A DNA stretch of 64,000 nucleotides from CAIYYO01 sp049299895 (GCA_049299895.1 JBAQYF010000023.1:1-64000); one strand, 5' to 3'; positions 24,067 through 33,680 are shown, counted from the stretch's first letter. The notes: generated from the sequence alone by a model not told the origin. Made by a program: numbers and translations.

Positions 24067-26963
24067 TTTTTCTTCTTTTTCAATAACAATAATACGACGA
24101 CAACACAGATAACTAAAAATAGTCCCCCGCCGATCAGGAGAATGCCACTCCCTATCGCCCACAAAGGAACGGATACGTCGGCATTGTTTTCTTCCTTGTT
24201 TTCTTTGTCTGTTTTTGTCTGTTCCTCGGTTGTTTGCTCCTCACTGATGCCAGGGTCTTCTTTTACTCCTGTCGGTTTGACCTCAAAGTCGTGCACGTCG
24301 ACGAATCCACTGCCCACCTTGGCAGCATAATATTTCTCTACAAATTCCTTGTTGGTCGTCTTATAAGGCTTATCCGAAGAATACGCAATAGTGCCCGGTT
24401 CAACTGTTATTTCCGCACCCAGGTCTTCAGGGATCGGCGCCACGTATACAAGTCCGTCTTTTACATCGACGCTGTATTCATAGTCTTCTCCCTGGCTTGC
24501 GTCCGGGAAATGCACCTTGACTTTGTATTTTGTCACTGCGGGATCGGATGCTTTAACATACGAGTCCCGGAGTTTAACTATAGAGCTGCGATTCTCCCGC
24601 TCATAATTGGTCGCTTTCCCGATAGTTTCGCCTGCGTCGTAACTCATGTTCGTGTTGTTCAGTACTCCGTAATCAACGTACGGTTCTCCTATATCATGCC
24701 GGCCGTCGCCGTCTGTGTCCCTGAAAGGCTCGAAGCCGTTCCATTCACCGTTTCCTATGTTTTTGTCCTCAAAGAATCCGTGCTCGATGAATATTTGGTC
24801 TATTGCATCGGATTTATCAGGATACGCGGCTTTGAATGCTTTGTAGTATTCATAGAAATTCGGCCTGCGGACCTTTAGTATATTCCACATTTCGCCAATG
24901 GGAAGGGATACTGTGTCTCCTTTATCGTTTTTTTCGTCGTATAAGTCCCAGAGTATTCCTGCTACTCCAAGCTCCTCGTCATAGCCCCGGTGACCCCATG
25001 CTTTATAATTTAGTTCAAGGCTTCCGAATCCGGCATAGATGTCCGGTTTGGATTCGCCGCTGTATTTTGAGCACGCCATCGCGCAGAACTCCGCAAACCC
25101 TTCAGTATACGAGTCCCCGGTACCCGTGTTGATGTATCCGCCATGATTTGTATCCCCTGGGCCCCTTAGCCCCGAACCGTTCCACTGGGAAAACAGGATA
25201 TGATGGCAGAACTCGTGGTACTCTCTGTTATCCGGCCGATCGCTAGAGCCATAACCGGAGTCATTAAAAAAGATATTAATGGTTGACGTATCCCGGCTAT
25301 ACGCCGTCCCGCTTGCAGAAGCAAAGATCACGTCGACAGGTAACTTATAATCAATGTCTGCCTTAAGTTGAGTTAATGCAAAATCAGTTATCTCGCTTAG
25401 GTGGCCGTACATAGGACCAATGTGTTTCAAATTGTTCATATTTGAACTGGAAGCCATATCGGTAAACGACGTTGTCCCGTAATCAAAGTCCTGGGTCTTA
25501 TCCATTTCAGTTTCAAGCGAGAAATTCTTTTCTACATAGACGAGTTTGTTTTCCGCCAGGCGGTCCAGTACATTGAAATAATTCTTCCCGTCACGAACAT
25601 ATGACAGGTATAATTTCAGCGTCCCGACCCCGGGATCGTTCCGGTCGATCTTTAGCGACGGGATAGCTATCGCATAATTCCCTCCCGCGTCGGTCCTTCC
25701 ATCATAGCTAATGCCCCCGTATTCGACTGAGACGGTCATATACGGCAGGGGATTGTTGTGTCCATCAGTTATCTTCCCGGAAATCGCTGAAGGCATTTCC
25801 CGCTTCAGGATATTATATTCATGCACGGGTTTGAAATTTACCGGCCTGCTCCCTTCATATAGGATCTGGTAGCTTGCGGCAAAGGCTTTTGCTTCCCTTA
25901 TCGCCTTGTCTATCTCACCTTTCCCCTGTCCACGGAGAGCGCAGCCGCTGCGTTCCATCGAAAGACCAAGAGACCCGCTCTCGGAAGGTTCCATAAGAGC
26001 TATCAGCTCGTATTTTACTGAAAAATAATCGACCTCTCTCTTTTCCTCTTCTTTGGTTACGTCCTGGGTTATAATCTCTATCGCCTGGCCCGGGAAAAGG
26101 CCCCCGGGACCGCTTGCATCTTTGACTGTGGTTCTGCCTTCGGATATGGCAGCTTTATAATGGTTAATTTGCCAGTCCTTCAGGTATTTCATGTCAGCAG
26201 GCATGCCATAATAGCTCGTGCTGAGGGAAAGCGAATACAGATTGGAGCAGGATACTGGTTTTCCGTCGCTTCCCGCCTCCAAAACAACCTTGCTGGATTC
26301 ATGGCTGAATGAAAAGGAAGACAAAGACTTTCCGCCGTCTTTTTCCTTCTGGTCTACGAAAACATAATCCCCCGGGAGCTTGACCGACCCGCTCGAAGGC
26401 AAGAGGAAATAGTTTTTTACAACTGTGCCGATAATTTTAGAGCAAACAACGCACCTCTCCTTTGCAGGGCAAAAATACGGATTACTTTCCGTGTCGCAAC
26501 TCATCCCATAGTACTCGGAAGAAGGATCATTCACTCGCGGATCCACGCCTGCTGCGACATTCTTTACTTTGTAAAAATAGAAATACACAATCGGCTGGCC
26601 TACGTCCGGTTTGTCGGCGCTGGGATATGAACTGTCTTTATATCCGACAGATACCGATCCTTCCTTATTGTAGGGGATAAACGCCCTCAGGGTCCCGCCA
26701 TTACTCCTCTGGATCTGTTTACCTGTCGTAAAAAATTTATCCGATACCTCAAGAACCACAGCATTCGCCTCGGCCTTGATAACAGGATCGTTAACGTATA
26801 CGGTCACAGTCACGGGTTCCGCCTGATGGATCAGATCAGGCATATCGATAAACAACGGATCCCTCGTCGTGGTTGCATTCCCATAGTTCCATGTATCTAC
26901 GCCGTAAGCAGTCAGAGAGCACAGGAAAAAAACAATCAATAATCCGAGTATTTTTTTGTTCAT
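24063..26963 (-). CDS. anchored HEFCH metallopeptidase, copy 1
   Basis: 966 residues with signal peptide (LGLLIVFFLCSLTAYG). The architecture equals copy 2: a long N-terminal region with paired Cys (CVVCSKI), CarboxypepD_reg-like domain, HEFCHH at 583-588, YTEGFAEF with Glu at 621 and 625, EF-hand-like DTDGDGRHDIGE, beta domain, Asn/Glu-rich stalk, membrane helix and KKKKK tail. DNA of the C-terminal halves of the two copies is nearly identical, while N-terminal parts have diverged. First gene of the operon; divergent from the cyclophilin gene 51 bp away. Confidence 0.75.
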   Translation of the reverse strand: MNKKILGLLIVFFLCSLTAYGVDTWNYGNATTTRDPLFIDMPDLIHQAEPVTVTVYVNDPVIKAEANAVVLEVSDKFFTTGKQIQRSNGGTLRAFIPYNKEGSVSVGYKDSSYPSADKPDVGQPIVYFYFYKVKNVAAGVDPRVNDPSSEYYGMSCDTESNPYFCPAKERCVVCSKIIGTVVKNYFLLPSSGSVKLPGDYVFVDQKEKDGGKSLSSFSFSHESSKVVLEAGSDGKPVSCSNLYSLSLSTSYYGMPADMKYLKDWQINHYKAAISEGRTTVKDASGPGGLFPGQAIEIITQDVTKEEEKREVDYFSVKYELIALMEPSESGSLGLSMERSGCALRGQGKGEIDKAIREAKAFAASYQILYEGSRPVNFKPVHEYNILKREMPSAISGKITDGHNNPLPYMTVSVEYGGISYDGRTDAGGNYAIAIPSLKIDRNDPGVGTLKLYLSYVRDGKNYFNVLDRLAENKLVYVEKNFSLETEMDKTQDFDYGTTSFTDMASSSNMNNLKHIGPMYGHLSEITDFALTQLKADIDYKLPVDVIFASASGTAYSRDTSTINIFFNDSGYGSSDRPDNREYHEFCHHILFSQWNGSGLRGPGDTNHGGYINTGTGDSYTEGFAEFCAMACSKYSGESKPDIYAGFGSLELNYKAWGHRGYDEELGVAGILWDLYDEKNDKGDTVSLPIGEMWNILKVRRPNFYEYYKAFKAAYPDKSDAIDQIFIEHGFFEDKNIGNGEWNGFEPFRDTDGDGRHDIGEPYVDYGVLNNTNMSYDAGETIGKATNYERENRSSIVKLRDSYVKASDPAVTKYKVKVHFPDASQGEDYEYSVDVKDGLVYVAPIPEDLGAEITVEPGTIAYSSDKPYKTTNKEFVEKYYAAKVGSGFVDVHDFEVKPTGVKEDPGISEEQTTEEQTKTDKENKEENNADVSVPLWAIGSGILLIGGGLFLVICVVVVLLLLKKKKK

Positions 26964-27014
26964 TTTTGTTCGCTTGAGAAAAATATAGTATTATACGGAT
27001 TCAGTAAAAGAAAA

Positions 27015-27473
27015 ATGACTGGGAAAAAGGTTTTGCTCAAAACGAGCATGGGAGATATTATGATCGAGTTGGCCGAAGACGTGCCGGTAACAGCGGGCAA
27101 TTTCGAAAAGCTGGTGGCCAAAGGCTATTACAACGGCACTATTTTCCACCGCATAATATCAGGCTTCATGATACAGGGCGGCGACCCCACGGGAACGGGA
27201 TGCGGAGGACCCGGCTACGCCATAAAGGACGAATTCGGAAAAAGCAATAAGAACGACAAGGGGACTATATCGATGGCGAACGCAGGACCTAATACGGGCG
27301 GAAGCCAGTTCTTCATCAATTTGATCAACAACAATTTTTTGGACAAGAAGCACCCCGTATTCGGTAAAGTAGTATCAGGGATGGATGTCGTGGAAAAGAT
27401 GGGCAAGGTAAAGACAGGGTCGCAAGACCGCCCGGTAACGGAAGTGAAGATAATAAGCGCATCTATTGTGTGA
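27015..27473 (+). CDS. cyclophilin-type peptidyl-prolyl isomerase
   Basis: 152 residues. Cyclophilin core motifs are present: MIELAEDVPVTAGNF, GTIFHRIISGFMIQGGDPTG, GPNTGGSQFFI and HPVFGKVVSGMDVV. It catalyses cis-trans isomerisation of Xaa-Pro bonds in the cytosol. The 3' end overlaps the convergent next gene by 11 bp. Confidence 0.96.
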   Translation: MTGKKVLLKTSMGDIMIELAEDVPVTAGNFEKLVAKGYYNGTIFHRIISGFMIQGGDPTGTGCGGPGYAIKDEFGKSNKNDKGTISMANAGPNTGGSQFFINLINNNFLDKKHPVFGKVVSGMDVVEKMGKVKTGSQDRPVTEVKIISASIV

Positions 27474-28155
27474 TCTTTTTCTTTTTTTCTTCTTTGTATA
27501 TCCTTCTTATGCGCAGTACGTAATGGGACCATATGCCGCATAATCCCGCGGCCAGCAGTATCTGGCGTTCGAGCGGCACTTCGCGGGAGAATTCCTGCAG
27601 CCCCTTTATCGTCTTGTCCAGGAAAGACTCTTTCGGCGGCTCCGGGATCTTATAGTATGCGACAGTTGTGTTTACAAGTGTGCCGGTAATATTCTCCTCT
27701 TTTTTCACTTCCACGTATACGTGCTGCTGCTGCGACTGGATCTTCGGTATTACCGGGACTGTTTCCTTTTTCTTGAGGATGCTTCTTTTATTGATGAGAC
27801 TCACCGCGGCTTTTGTGAGTATCGCTTTTCCTTCGCAGTCCGTTCGCCCAAAAAATATCACTTCATCAGGGGTCTCCCAGTAATCCATATTGCCCCACAA
27901 CTCGAAATCCGAAGCATAAGGGATGTGATCATCAATGTACCAGTCGACCGGGTCCCCGGATTCTTCTATCAGATCGGCGAATGATTCCAGTCTCTGGCTT
28001 GGGTATTCGGCGAGCGCATCATAGCCCATGTACGTCCTCTTGACTTGCTCGAATCCCAGGGGCAGGTTCGGGAACATAACGAGGATAAAAAAAATGGATG
28101 ATACAGTAACTGCGAACGCTCCTTCCCGTATTATCCGGGGGTTGTAGAGAGGCAT
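27463..28155 (-). CDS. membrane protein with possible transglutaminase-like core
   Basis: 230 residues. Membrane segments lie near the N-terminus (VTVSSIFFILVMFPNL) and C-terminus (ILLAAGLCGIWSHYVL), with a basic tail. Between them, GRTDCEGKAILTKAAVSLI recalls the Cys helix of transglutaminase-like cysteine enzymes (C followed by a small-residue helix), but a matching His/Asp cannot be placed with certainty. Family otherwise unrecognised. Confidence 0.5.
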   Translation of the reverse strand: MPLYNPRIIREGAFAVTVSSIFFILVMFPNLPLGFEQVKRTYMGYDALAEYPSQRLESFADLIEESGDPVDWYIDDHIPYASDFELWGNMDYWETPDEVIFFGRTDCEGKAILTKAAVSLINKRSILKKKETVPVIPKIQSQQQHVYVEVKKEENITGTLVNTTVAYYKIPEPPKESFLDKTIKGLQEFSREVPLERQILLAAGLCGIWSHYVLRIRRIYKEEKKKKITQ

Positions 28156-28203
28156 ATTATGAATAGATTAGTCTGAACAGGTTAAAATCCGCATTCACCC
28201 GGG

Positions 28204-28635
28204 TTATTCGGCGGGCCTTTTTCCGTGTTTTTCCAGGTATTTTGTTATCGCATTGCGCGTATACAAATCGACATTCGAGTCTTTTGTCTCATCAAGCGTT
28301 ACCCATATGTGATCGTGGCCTTCTGAATTGAGAACGACGTTTGTTGTCTTTGTTTTGCATGCGTAGTCCAGGAAGATGAAATGGCGTTTCTTCCAAAAAG
28401 CGTTGTCGTAGATGAATTCTTGTATGCATAGAAACTCGATATCGTATATATCGAGTGCAGTCTCTTCTTTTATCTCTCTTGCAAGTGCTTCCTCGGCCGT
28501 TTCCCCGAGTTCTATGTGACCGCCGGGTATCACATAGGTATCATGCCATTTGTGCGACTTCATCAAGAACATTTTTCCTTCGCTATTGAATATCAGGGCT
28601 CCGACAGTGGGCTCCGGGAATCTCTGGTCTGTCAT
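28204..28635 (-). CDS. NUDIX hydrolase
   Basis: 143 residues from the ATG at 28635; longer in-frame starts run into non-coding DNA. The Nudix box is complete: GGHIELGETAEEALAREIKEE, shifted by the usual residues, with the REIKEE core binding metal. It hydrolyses a nucleoside diphosphate linked to another group; substrate cannot be told from the sequence. Confidence 0.9.
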   Translation of the reverse strand: MTDQRFPEPTVGALIFNSEGKMFLMKSHKWHDTYVIPGGHIELGETAEEALAREIKEETALDIYDIEFLCIQEFIYDNAFWKKRHFIFLDYACKTKTTNVVLNSEGHDHIWVTLDETKDSNVDLYTRNAITKYLEKHGKRPAE

Positions 28636-28948
28636 AGGTAGATTATGGGCAGAGCAAATGAAAAATGAGAAATAGATGTATTGGATTATACATTTCACAA
28701 CATGGGAGACATATAAAATGCTTGAAAAACCACATTCCCGGGTTTGTTTCCTTTCGGGACCCATTATTTGCCTTATCCTGGTTTTTCCTGAATTTTTTTC
28801 AGCTTTATTAGCCTAAAGCAAGACCCGGAATTTTATGCCATTATGCATAAACATCATTGCGATATATGCATTATAGGCTAAAAAAACGAAAGCTTTTTAT
28901 ATGGGATTGTATTAAACTCTTAATCCAACCAAAAACAAAAGGACGAGT
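28636..28948. other. divergent intergenic region with promoters
   Basis: No gene seen. On the plus side, TTTTTATAT near 28893-28901 is a TATA candidate for the gene at 28949. On the minus side, an ATTTTATATG-like motif near 28712-28721 could serve the NUDIX gene. A small palindrome TTATGCATAA lies near 28842-28851. Confidence 0.4.
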
Positions 28949-29578
28949 ATGCCACCCCACCCCAAGCAAAAAATGGAAACCCAAAAAAAATTGTTCGGCA
29001 CACCCGGGAATAGTAAGAACAACCGCCAAAACAGTTCGCCCCTGGGGAGAGAAGGGAGTGACAAGGGTATAAGCCGCAAGGCCGCCCCCAGCATACTTGT
29101 CCTATTGCTATTGTTAACTGGAATAGTGGCTTGTTCTGCGACGATATTACTGGTCCAGACCACGCCCGCTCAGGATAATACACCCACGGAATGGTTCGAC
29201 GAATCAGTGACAGACGAGACTACCACGACAACGACGCTCCTGACAGACCCAACCCAGGCCACCTCATCTACGACTACAACAACCGAAGCGGCCCAGACTA
29301 CGACGACAACCACGACTACGACAACAACGATTGCCGCCGTAAAAGCGGCATCCACAAAGAAACTTAGAACAAAGAACATCGCAACAACAACGACTACCAC
29401 AACACTCCCCTGTGGTGGCGACATGCAGCCTCCGTGCCAGGCGGGTGAAGAAGGCTGCGACAAAGGCAACATACTTGGGGGAGATGACATATGCCATACT
29501 CCAACATGCCTGCCGTCTGAGGACAGCGGGCTGCATGAGGGAAACTGCGGGGCTTTTGCCTTAAGATTCTGCAAATAG
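28949..29578 (+). CDS. membrane-anchored protein with poly-Thr stalk and Cys-rich tip, copy 1
   Basis: 209 residues. A basic N-terminus of ~45 residues is followed by one membrane helix (SILVLLLLLTGIVACSATILL), a stalk with runs of up to eleven Thr, and a Cys-rich tip. The tip shares with copy 2 the pattern CGxDMxPPC, a Cys, G-N-x-x-G, IC/LCH, and GxCGAFAxxxC at the very end. Type II membrane topology would place the tip outside; the Thr stalk may be O-glycosylated. Family unnamed. Confidence 0.6.
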   Translation: MPPHPKQKMETQKKLFGTPGNSKNNRQNSSPLGREGSDKGISRKAAPSILVLLLLLTGIVACSATILLVQTTPAQDNTPTEWFDESVTDETTTTTTLLTDPTQATSSTTTTTEAAQTTTTTTTTTTTIAAVKAASTKKLRTKNIATTTTTTTLPCGGDMQPPCQAGEEGCDKGNILGGDDICHTPTCLPSEDSGLHEGNCGAFALRFCK

Positions 29579-29822
29579 GCCCTTTAACTACTTAGTTTAT
29601 ACATATCTGGCAGGGAGTGACAGGATATAAGAAAAGAGGGAGGAATATTCTTTGTACAGGCATAGAGCGCATCCTCCGGGCCGTACCAACAGATATAAGG
29701 TGTATAAGCCGAATAACATCACAAATACCACCAAGACTTTTTCTATCCTTTGATCCATAGTACATTATATATTGTTCGATTCGTTTCCATATATTTATAG
29801 AGTAATTACCTATTTATTACTA

Positions 29823-30404
29823 ATGTGTGCAGAAAAACGTGAGCTTCTAAACTGGATAAAGGACGTATCCAAGGTTTCAGGCGTTGAAACGATGGTCGTG
29901 CGGGAGCATGAGTTTTCCAGGCCCCTCACCGAAACATTGCTTCTGTTCACCGTACTGATCACTATGACCCTGGCAGTCTCGGCCGCCTATTACCTCCAGA
30001 TACCCAATTCTCCGCAATATCTGCCGGACCAGCCCCAGAATCAGATGCAGGGATTTACGGCAGAACCGGTGGTAAACGAAGCGACTACGACAACCGAGGC
30101 ATCGACCACATCATTCCCGGACACAACCGAGCCTACGACTACTGAGCCGCCTGAGACCACAACCACCGAGGCGACCACATCGACGTCCACGACAACCTCT
30201 TCCACAACCACGACAAGCTTCAAGTGCGGATACGACATGGAGCCCCCGTGCATTATCGAAACCGGGCTAAAATGCGCGCCGGGGAACAAAGTAGGAGCCG
30301 AGGGCCTATGCCACCAGTTGTCATGCGTAAAAACCGTTCCCAGCGGAAACACGGACGGAAGCTGCGGGGCTTTTGCGATGTCTTACTGCGACGAAACCGA
30401 ATAA
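29823..30404 (+). CDS. membrane-anchored protein with Thr stalk and Cys-rich tip, copy 2
   Basis: 193 residues from the ATG at 29823, about 25-30 bp after the TATA-like ATATTTATA. A ~45-residue cytosolic N-terminus precedes one helix (LLLFTVLITMTLAVSAAYYL), a Thr/Glu/Pro stalk, and the tip CGYDMEPPC to SCGAFAMSYC. Tip and topology match the 28949-29578 product, while the cytosolic parts differ. Function unknown. Confidence 0.6.
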   Translation: MCAEKRELLNWIKDVSKVSGVETMVVREHEFSRPLTETLLLFTVLITMTLAVSAAYYLQIPNSPQYLPDQPQNQMQGFTAEPVVNEATTTTEASTTSFPDTTEPTTTEPPETTTTEATTSTSTTTSSTTTTSFKCGYDMEPPCIIETGLKCAPGNKVGAEGLCHQLSCVKTVPSGNTDGSCGAFAMSYCDETE

Positions 30405-30460
30405 GACCAGTTCTCTTTTTATTTATATCTGACCGGATATATTTCTATAATAAACATCAG

Positions 30461-33010
30461 ATGAAAGATATCTTAGAACCTGAAAAAACATTTAACGGAC
30501 TTTCTAGCGTCCAGGCTGCAGAAAAGCTCAGAACGGAGGGCTACAATGAGTTACAACGCGAAAAAAAGAACACCTTCCTGCATATAGCGCTTGAAGTGGC
30601 AAAGGAGCCGATGTTCCTCCTCCTGCTCGCGTGCGGGACCATCTATTTCCTGATAGGCGACGTAGGCGAAGCAATGATGCTCATGGCCTTCGTATTTTTC
30701 GTCATGGGCATAACAGTATACCAGGAACGTAAAGTAGAGCGCGCCCTGGAAGCGCTAAAGGATCTTTCAAGCCCCAGGGCTCTTGTGATACGCGACGGAG
30801 CCCAGAAGAGGATAGCCGGCCGCGAAGTGGTCACGGGAGACATCATCCTGCTGAACGAGGGGGACAGGGTCCCTGCGGATTCAGTTATCCTGTCTTCGAG
30901 CAATCTCATGATAGACGAGTCCCTCCTGACAGGGGAATCCGTTCCTGTAAGGAAAACAGAGTACGTCTCGGGAGAAGAAACAGGCAGGCCCGGAGGAGAC
31001 GACCTCCCATATGCGTATTCAAGCACGCTCGTCGTGCAGGGGCACGGGATAGCAAGGGTCACTGCGACCGCCGGAAGGACAGAAGTAGGAAAAATAGGGA
31101 AGGCGCTCCAGACCATCAACGTAGAACAGACGCAGCTCCAGAAAGAGACGGAAAATCTGGTAAAAATATTCGGGTCCGCGGGCCTTATCCTGTGCACTCT
31201 TATCGTGGTGTTATACGGCCTCACCAGAGGAGACTGGGTAGAAGGATTTCTTTCAGGCCTCGCGCTGGCAATGGCCATCCTCCCCGAAGAATTCCCAGTC
31301 GTCCTGACAATCTTTCTTGCACTCGGCGCCTGGCGCATGTCCCAAAGAAACGTACTGACAAGAAGGCTTCCCGCGATACAGAACCTGGGGGCCGCAACCG
31401 TCCTGTGCGTGGACAAGACCGGAACTCTGACGATGAACCGCATGACGGTAAAAAAACTGTATGCATGCGGCTCATACTACGACCATAAAGAAAAAAACAA
31501 AGCGCCTGAAGAATTTCACGAGCTGATGGAGTTCTCAGTCCTCGCAAGCCAGAAAGACCCGTTCGACCCGATGGAGAAAGCAATAAGGGAAATGGGCAAA
31601 GAGCATCTCTCGGAGACCGAGCACCTGCACGATGAATGGACCCTGGTAAAAGAATACCCCCTTTCAAGGGAGCTTCTGGCTCTTTCCCACGTATGGCGCT
31701 CACCCGATGAAAAAGATTATGTCATCGCGGCAAAGGGCGCTCCTGAAGCGATAATAGACCTCTGCCACCTGGATGCGAAACAAAAGGATGAGATAATGCG
31801 TAATGTACTTACCCTGTCGGATTCCGGCCTGAGGGTCCTTGGAGTCGCAAAAGCAGTATTCCGAAAGGAAGAGCTGCCGACAGACCACCACGTTTTCAAA
31901 TTCGAGTACATAGGACTGCTGGGTTTCGAAGACCCGGTCAGGACGAACGTAGCAGCCTCGGTTGCAGAATGCTACGCTGCGGGGATGAGGGTGATCATGA
32001 TAACAGGAGACTACCCGGGGACCGCGCGGGAAATAGCAAGACAGGCAGGCTTTGCGTCGGAGGGGATAATAACCGGCCAGGAACTTGACTCAATGAGCGA
32101 CAAAGAGCTGAGCCAGAGGATCAAGGGGACAAACATATTCGCAAGAGCAGTCCCGGAACAGAAATTACGCATCGTACAGGCCCTCAAAGAGAACGGCGAA
32201 GTAGTCGTGATGACAGGAGACGGGGTGAACGATGCGCCCGCATTGAAAGCCGCGCACATAGGCATCGCCATGGGAGGACGCGGAACGGAAGTCGCAAGGG
32301 AATCCGCATCCCTCGTGCTCCTGGACGACGATTTCTCGTCGATCGTAAGGGCCGTGAGGATGGGAAGAAAGATATACGACAACATAAAGAAGGCTATGTC
32401 TTACATAATCGCAGTCCACGTCCCGATCGCGGGAATGACCCTGATACCCGTCCTCATGAAATGGCCGATGCTGCTCGGGCCGGTGCACATCGCATTCCTG
32501 GAGCTCATAATAGACCCTGTATGCTCGGTGGTCTTCGAAGCGGAGTCAGAGGAAAAAGACATAATGACCCGCAAACCCAGGCGAAGGGGCGAACCGCTGT
32601 TCGACAAAAAGACTATCCTGCTCGCGGCATTCCAGGGCCTCAGCATACTCCTCATAGTGGCCGGGGGCTTCGGGCTCGCGCTCTACAGGAACCACACCGA
32701 ATCGGACTCAAGGGCGCTCGCGTTCACCACGCTGATTTTCGCGAACATTGGCCTGATCCTCACCATGAGGTCGCAGACCAGGACTATTGTAGAGACATTA
32801 CGCCAGAAGAACACTGCTTTATGGTATGTCATAACCATCGCCCTCTCGTTACTGGCGCTCGTATTATACGTTCCATTCCTCCAGGTACTGTTCTCATTTT
32901 CAAGCCTGCACCCAATAGACCTGGCAATATGCCTTGCAGCAGGCCTTGTAAGCGTGCTTTGGTTCGAGGCGTTCAAAGTGATCGAAAGACGCAGGGTGAA
33001 AAATGGATAA
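30461..33010 (+). CDS. P-type cation ATPase (P2/Ca2+-ATPase-like)
   Basis: 849 residues from the ATG at 30461. Order: actuator TGES in LLTGESVPV, membrane motif ILPEEFPVVLTIFLALG, phosphorylation site DKTGTLT (D318), nucleotide loop KGAPE, hinge MTGDGVNDAPAL, then six C-terminal helices. The PEEFP ion-site motif points to P2-type Ca2+ or related transport, not to CPx heavy-metal pumps, and no N-terminal metal domain is present. Its stop overlaps the start of the DGC-domain gene by 8 bp. Confidence 0.93.
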   Translation: MKDILEPEKTFNGLSSVQAAEKLRTEGYNELQREKKNTFLHIALEVAKEPMFLLLLACGTIYFLIGDVGEAMMLMAFVFFVMGITVYQERKVERALEALKDLSSPRALVIRDGAQKRIAGREVVTGDIILLNEGDRVPADSVILSSSNLMIDESLLTGESVPVRKTEYVSGEETGRPGGDDLPYAYSSTLVVQGHGIARVTATAGRTEVGKIGKALQTINVEQTQLQKETENLVKIFGSAGLILCTLIVVLYGLTRGDWVEGFLSGLALAMAILPEEFPVVLTIFLALGAWRMSQRNVLTRRLPAIQNLGAATVLCVDKTGTLTMNRMTVKKLYACGSYYDHKEKNKAPEEFHELMEFSVLASQKDPFDPMEKAIREMGKEHLSETEHLHDEWTLVKEYPLSRELLALSHVWRSPDEKDYVIAAKGAPEAIIDLCHLDAKQKDEIMRNVLTLSDSGLRVLGVAKAVFRKEELPTDHHVFKFEYIGLLGFEDPVRTNVAASVAECYAAGMRVIMITGDYPGTAREIARQAGFASEGIITGQELDSMSDKELSQRIKGTNIFARAVPEQKLRIVQALKENGEVVVMTGDGVNDAPALKAAHIGIAMGGRGTEVARESASLVLLDDDFSSIVRAVRMGRKIYDNIKKAMSYIIAVHVPIAGMTLIPVLMKWPMLLGPVHIAFLELIIDPVCSVVFEAESEEKDIMTRKPRRRGEPLFDKKTILLAAFQGLSILLIVAGGFGLALYRNHTESDSRALAFTTLIFANIGLILTMRSQTRTIVETLRQKNTALWYVITIALSLLALVLYVPFLQVLFSFSSLHPIDLAICLAAGLVSVLWFEAFKVIERRRVKNG

Positions 33011-33368
33011 TGAACACAAGACGACATTGTTATACGCCTGTAACGGCGTGTCTGCCTACGGCCAACTGACGAACGAAGCGTCCCATGAACTGGAAGACAG
33101 GGACGTAGGACACGTAGCATGCCTCGCCGGCGTAGGCGCGGGAATACCTTCCAAGATAAAGGCTGCAAATGAGGCGGACAGGAGAATAGCCCTCGACGGA
33201 TGCAAGCTCTGCTGCGCAAAAAAGATACTGGAAAAAGCAGGGATAAAAGACATTATCAGTATCGTTGCTATCGAGTCCGGGACGAGGTTCTCCAGCGAGA
33301 GGCCGACTGCGGATGAGACCAAACAGTTTTCCGATTACGTTGTAAAACGCCTGCAGGAGGAAAAATAA
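33003..33368 (+). CDS. DGC-domain putative zinc-binding protein
   Basis: 121 residues. Conserved Cys of the DGC family: YACNGVSAYGQL, HVACLAGVGAG, and the signature ALDGCKLCCAKKILEKAGI. Proteins of this family are thought to bind metal; biochemical role unknown. It overlaps the P-type ATPase gene, so the two are probably translated together and may share a metal. Confidence 0.85.
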   Translation: MDNEHKTTLLYACNGVSAYGQLTNEASHELEDRDVGHVACLAGVGAGIPSKIKAANEADRRIALDGCKLCCAKKILEKAGIKDIISIVAIESGTRFSSERPTADETKQFSDYVVKRLQEEK

Positions 33369-33436
33369 GCCTTTTTGTAAGAGAAAAAAAAGGATTTATC
33401 GATGTAATCCCAATGAATATTCCATAGAATACTAAA

Positions 33437-33595
33437 ATGGCAGAAAACGAAAAAAAGAAGAAGGGATTCCTGTCAGGGCTGATAAACAAGGCTGACAAGA
33501 AGATGGAAGAAAAAGAGGAAGAAGACTGCGGATGCTGCTCCTGCTGCCAGCCCAAGAAAGACGAGAAAGGAAAGGGCAAGAGCTGCTGCGGCTGA
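33437..33595 (+). CDS. 52-aa Cys-rich small metal-binding-like protein
   Basis: Reads MAENEKKKKGFLSGLINKAD, a charged helix, then a Cys cluster CGCCSCC and a final SCCG. Seven Cys in the last 22 residues suggest soft-metal binding. It lies 68 bp after the DGC gene and is followed by a T7 tract at 33601-33607, so it may close a metal-handling unit. Confidence 0.65.
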   Translation: MAENEKKKKGFLSGLINKADKKMEEKEEEDCGCCSCCQPKKDEKGKGKSCCG

Positions 33596-33600
33596 AAGCC

Positions 33601-33613
33601 TTTTTTTCTTTTA
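33601..33613 (+). terminator. poly-T terminator
   Basis: TTTTTTTCTTTTA directly after the stop of the 52-residue gene. Oligo-T runs are sufficient for archaeal termination. Confidence 0.45.
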
Positions 33614-33680
33614 TCTGATTTAATTATTTTCTAATTCTAAATGAGAGGCTGGAATCTCTCAAGGAGAACATCTAACCATC

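Noticed and set aside
24234..24878. 214-codon plus-strand frame opposite the metallopeptidase
   Set aside because: A matching shadow frame appears opposite the paralogous copy (21391-21978); both follow from the conserved coding strand.
29170..29574. long Val-rich open frame on the minus strand
   Set aside because: It is the antisense of ACN-rich codons of the Thr stalk; low-complexity Thr repeats keep the complementary frame open.
30461..33010. copper/heavy-metal (CPx) assignment for the P-type ATPase
   Set aside because: The membrane motif is PEEFP, not CPC/CPH, and there is no N-terminal metal-binding domain.
33025..33050. GTTATACG within the DGC gene as an attC-like box
   Set aside because: It is inside a well-supported coding sequence and has no folded partner sequence.
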